Below, one piece after another: positions 39,770 through 40,523 of a stretch of DNA of 40,523 nucleotides (the first letter of the stretch is position 1; each line of letters starts with the position of its first letter). The notes under the pieces were generated by a model. That model was given only the letters and a program-made list of their open reading frames with translations. It did not search any database and was not told the DNA's origin. The DNA is taken from the NCBI GenBank assembly GCA_029263195.1, contig JAJCXX010000086.1:1-40523 (forward strand). Direction: 5' to 3'. The stretch is from Acidimicrobiales bacterium. GTDB taxonomy: Bacteria > Actinomycetota > Acidimicrobiia > Acidimicrobiales > Aldehydirespiratoraceae. The position numbers and the translations under genes were made by a program.

Positions 39770-40523
39770 CCGACCTACGCCCCATCCTCATGGTGGCATC
39801 ATCGGGAGGTCACCTGACTCAGCTCCTCGAGTTGAGCACCAGGCTCCGACCCGATCGAGAGCAAATCTGGGTGAGTTTCGACGGCGACCACGCCCGATCG
39901 GCTCTGCAAGGTCGTCGGGCCGAGTTCATCCCCTACATCCCGCCGCGGGGTTACCGTCAACTTGCTCTGGCACTCCCGAAGGCGCAGGCGATCATGCGTC
40001 GGCATCGCCCTGAGCTGGTCGTGTCGACGGGGTCGGGAATCGCCTTGGCCTTTCTCCCAACCGCCCGCGTGTGGGGATCGGAGGCTCACTACATCGAGAG
40101 CGCCACAAGGTCCGACGGGCCGTCGCACACCGGTCGGCTTCTATCGAAGTTCCGGCGCATACGACTTCACACACAACACCCGGCATGGTCCGACGAGAGA
40201 TGGACGTTTCGTGGATCGGTGTTCGAGGGGTACGAATCTCTCGAGACACCCTCGCGCGAGATCTCGAAGGTGGTCGTGACCCTGGGCACGATGGAGACCT
40301 ACGAATTCCAGCGGCTGGTACGGCGGCTCGTCGAGATCCTGCCCGACAGTGTCGACGTCACTTGGCAAGTTGGAACCACCGACGTGTCGGGGCTCGGAAT
40401 CGAGGCTCGCCGCACCATTCCGTCCGACGAACTCCACTCCGCCATGTCGAACGCCGACCTCGTGGTGGGACACGCCGGCACCGGACTCGCACTCACCTGC
40501 TTCACGCTGGGAATCCGACCGCT
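39766..40523 (+). CDS. Fused Alg14/Alg13-like glycosyltransferase (partial)
   Basis: The frame opens at a GTG overlapping the PPK2 stop and runs off the window end, so about 252 residues are seen. The N-terminal half has ASSGGHLTQL (11-20) and VVSTGSGIALAF, as in Alg14/EpsE-type subunits. The second half has the Glycosyltransferase-28 C-terminal signature, VVVTLGTMETYEFQRLVR and VGHAGTGLA, as in Alg13. In many bacteria these are two proteins (PssD/PssE); here they are one chain. It should add a sugar from a UDP-sugar to a lipid-linked acceptor in surface glycan assembly at the membrane. Confidence 0.88.
   Translation, partial: MTDLRPILMVASSGGHLTQLLELSTRLRPDREQIWVSFDGDHARSALQGRRAEFIPYIPPRGYRQLALALPKAQAIMRRHRPELVVSTGSGIALAFLPTARVWGSEAHYIESATRSDGPSHTGRLLSKFRRIRLHTQHPAWSDERWTFRGSVFEGYESLETPSREISKVVVTLGTMETYEFQRLVRRLVEILPDSVDVTWQVGTTDVSGLGIEARRTIPSDELHSAMSNADLVVGHAGTGLALTCFTLGIRP

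Noticed and set aside
1-40523. RNA genes, CRISPR arrays and mobile elements
   Set aside because: I looked for tRNA T-loop words, regularly spaced repeats, transposase motifs and terminal inverted repeats and found none that held up; computed scans (tRNAscan, Rfam) would be decisive.

Overview
This is a high-GC, gene-dense bacterial chromosome segment from an actinobacterium. The evidence is a WhiB-type iron-sulfur regulator with a GFWGG turn, a mycothiol-type (MDMPI) protein, a CtpE-like P-type ATPase, a DUF3516 helicase, many GTG starts, and frequent 4-nt ATGA/GTGA overlaps. The mix of cytochrome P450, a CoA-transferase-family isomerase and SDR enzymes would suit Acidimicrobiia (Ilumatobacter-like), but that placement is inference. 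I see no rRNA, tRNA, CRISPR array, insertion sequence or phage gene. No stretch over 300 bases lacks a gene; the longest gap (about 246 bases, 16865-17110) carries putative operator sites.

Layout. (1) 1-3087: an SsuD-type flavin monooxygenase (cut by the window edge) is translationally coupled to an aldo/keto reductase, with a Gfo/Idh/MocA protein divergent from them. This trio matches the parts of an oxidative sulfoquinovose pathway (SmoC, SmoB, SqgA/GH188-like) and is the most exciting lead. (2) 3140-4429: a propeller lipoprotein. (3) 4498-8895: a tightly overlapping operon of NTF2-like, NUDIX, CtpE-like ATPase and diacylglycerol-kinase-family genes. (4) 8879-10165, minus: WhiB then a formylglycine-generating enzyme with both copper-binding cysteines. 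(5) 10358-13041, minus: aldehyde dehydrogenase plus a protein closely resembling 2-methylfumaryl-CoA isomerase (Mct), ended by tandem hairpins; a thiolase is divergent, followed by a HerA-like ATPase. (6) 17111-22404: a polyprenyl glycosylphosphotransferase starting exopolysaccharide synthesis, a P450 and a DUF3516 helicase. (7) 22423-25210, minus: MDMPI, membrane protein and an adenosine deaminase-DUF952 fusion. (8) 25284-29291: SDR, hemolysin-III-like protein, an MFS transporter with an extra soluble N-terminus, and a Tat/lipoprotein L,D-transpeptidase. (9) 29259-36958, minus: a conserved housekeeping block, hydrolase-prfA-prmC-sua5-rpiB-glyA-wecA, preceded by a J-domain protein and an acidic repeat protein. 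(10) 37042-40523: class II fructose bisphosphatase, an unrecognised protein, a PPK2 kinase and a coupled Alg14/Alg13-like glycosyltransferase cut by the window end.

A recurring signal ties the window together. Many first genes of transcription units have a TANNNT hexamer ending 5-8 nt before the start codon and no Shine-Dalgarno, the expected form of leaderless promoters. One such hexamer is shared by both strands (1952-1958), and another seems to drive a seven-residue leaderless mini-ORF overlapping the MFS start codon.
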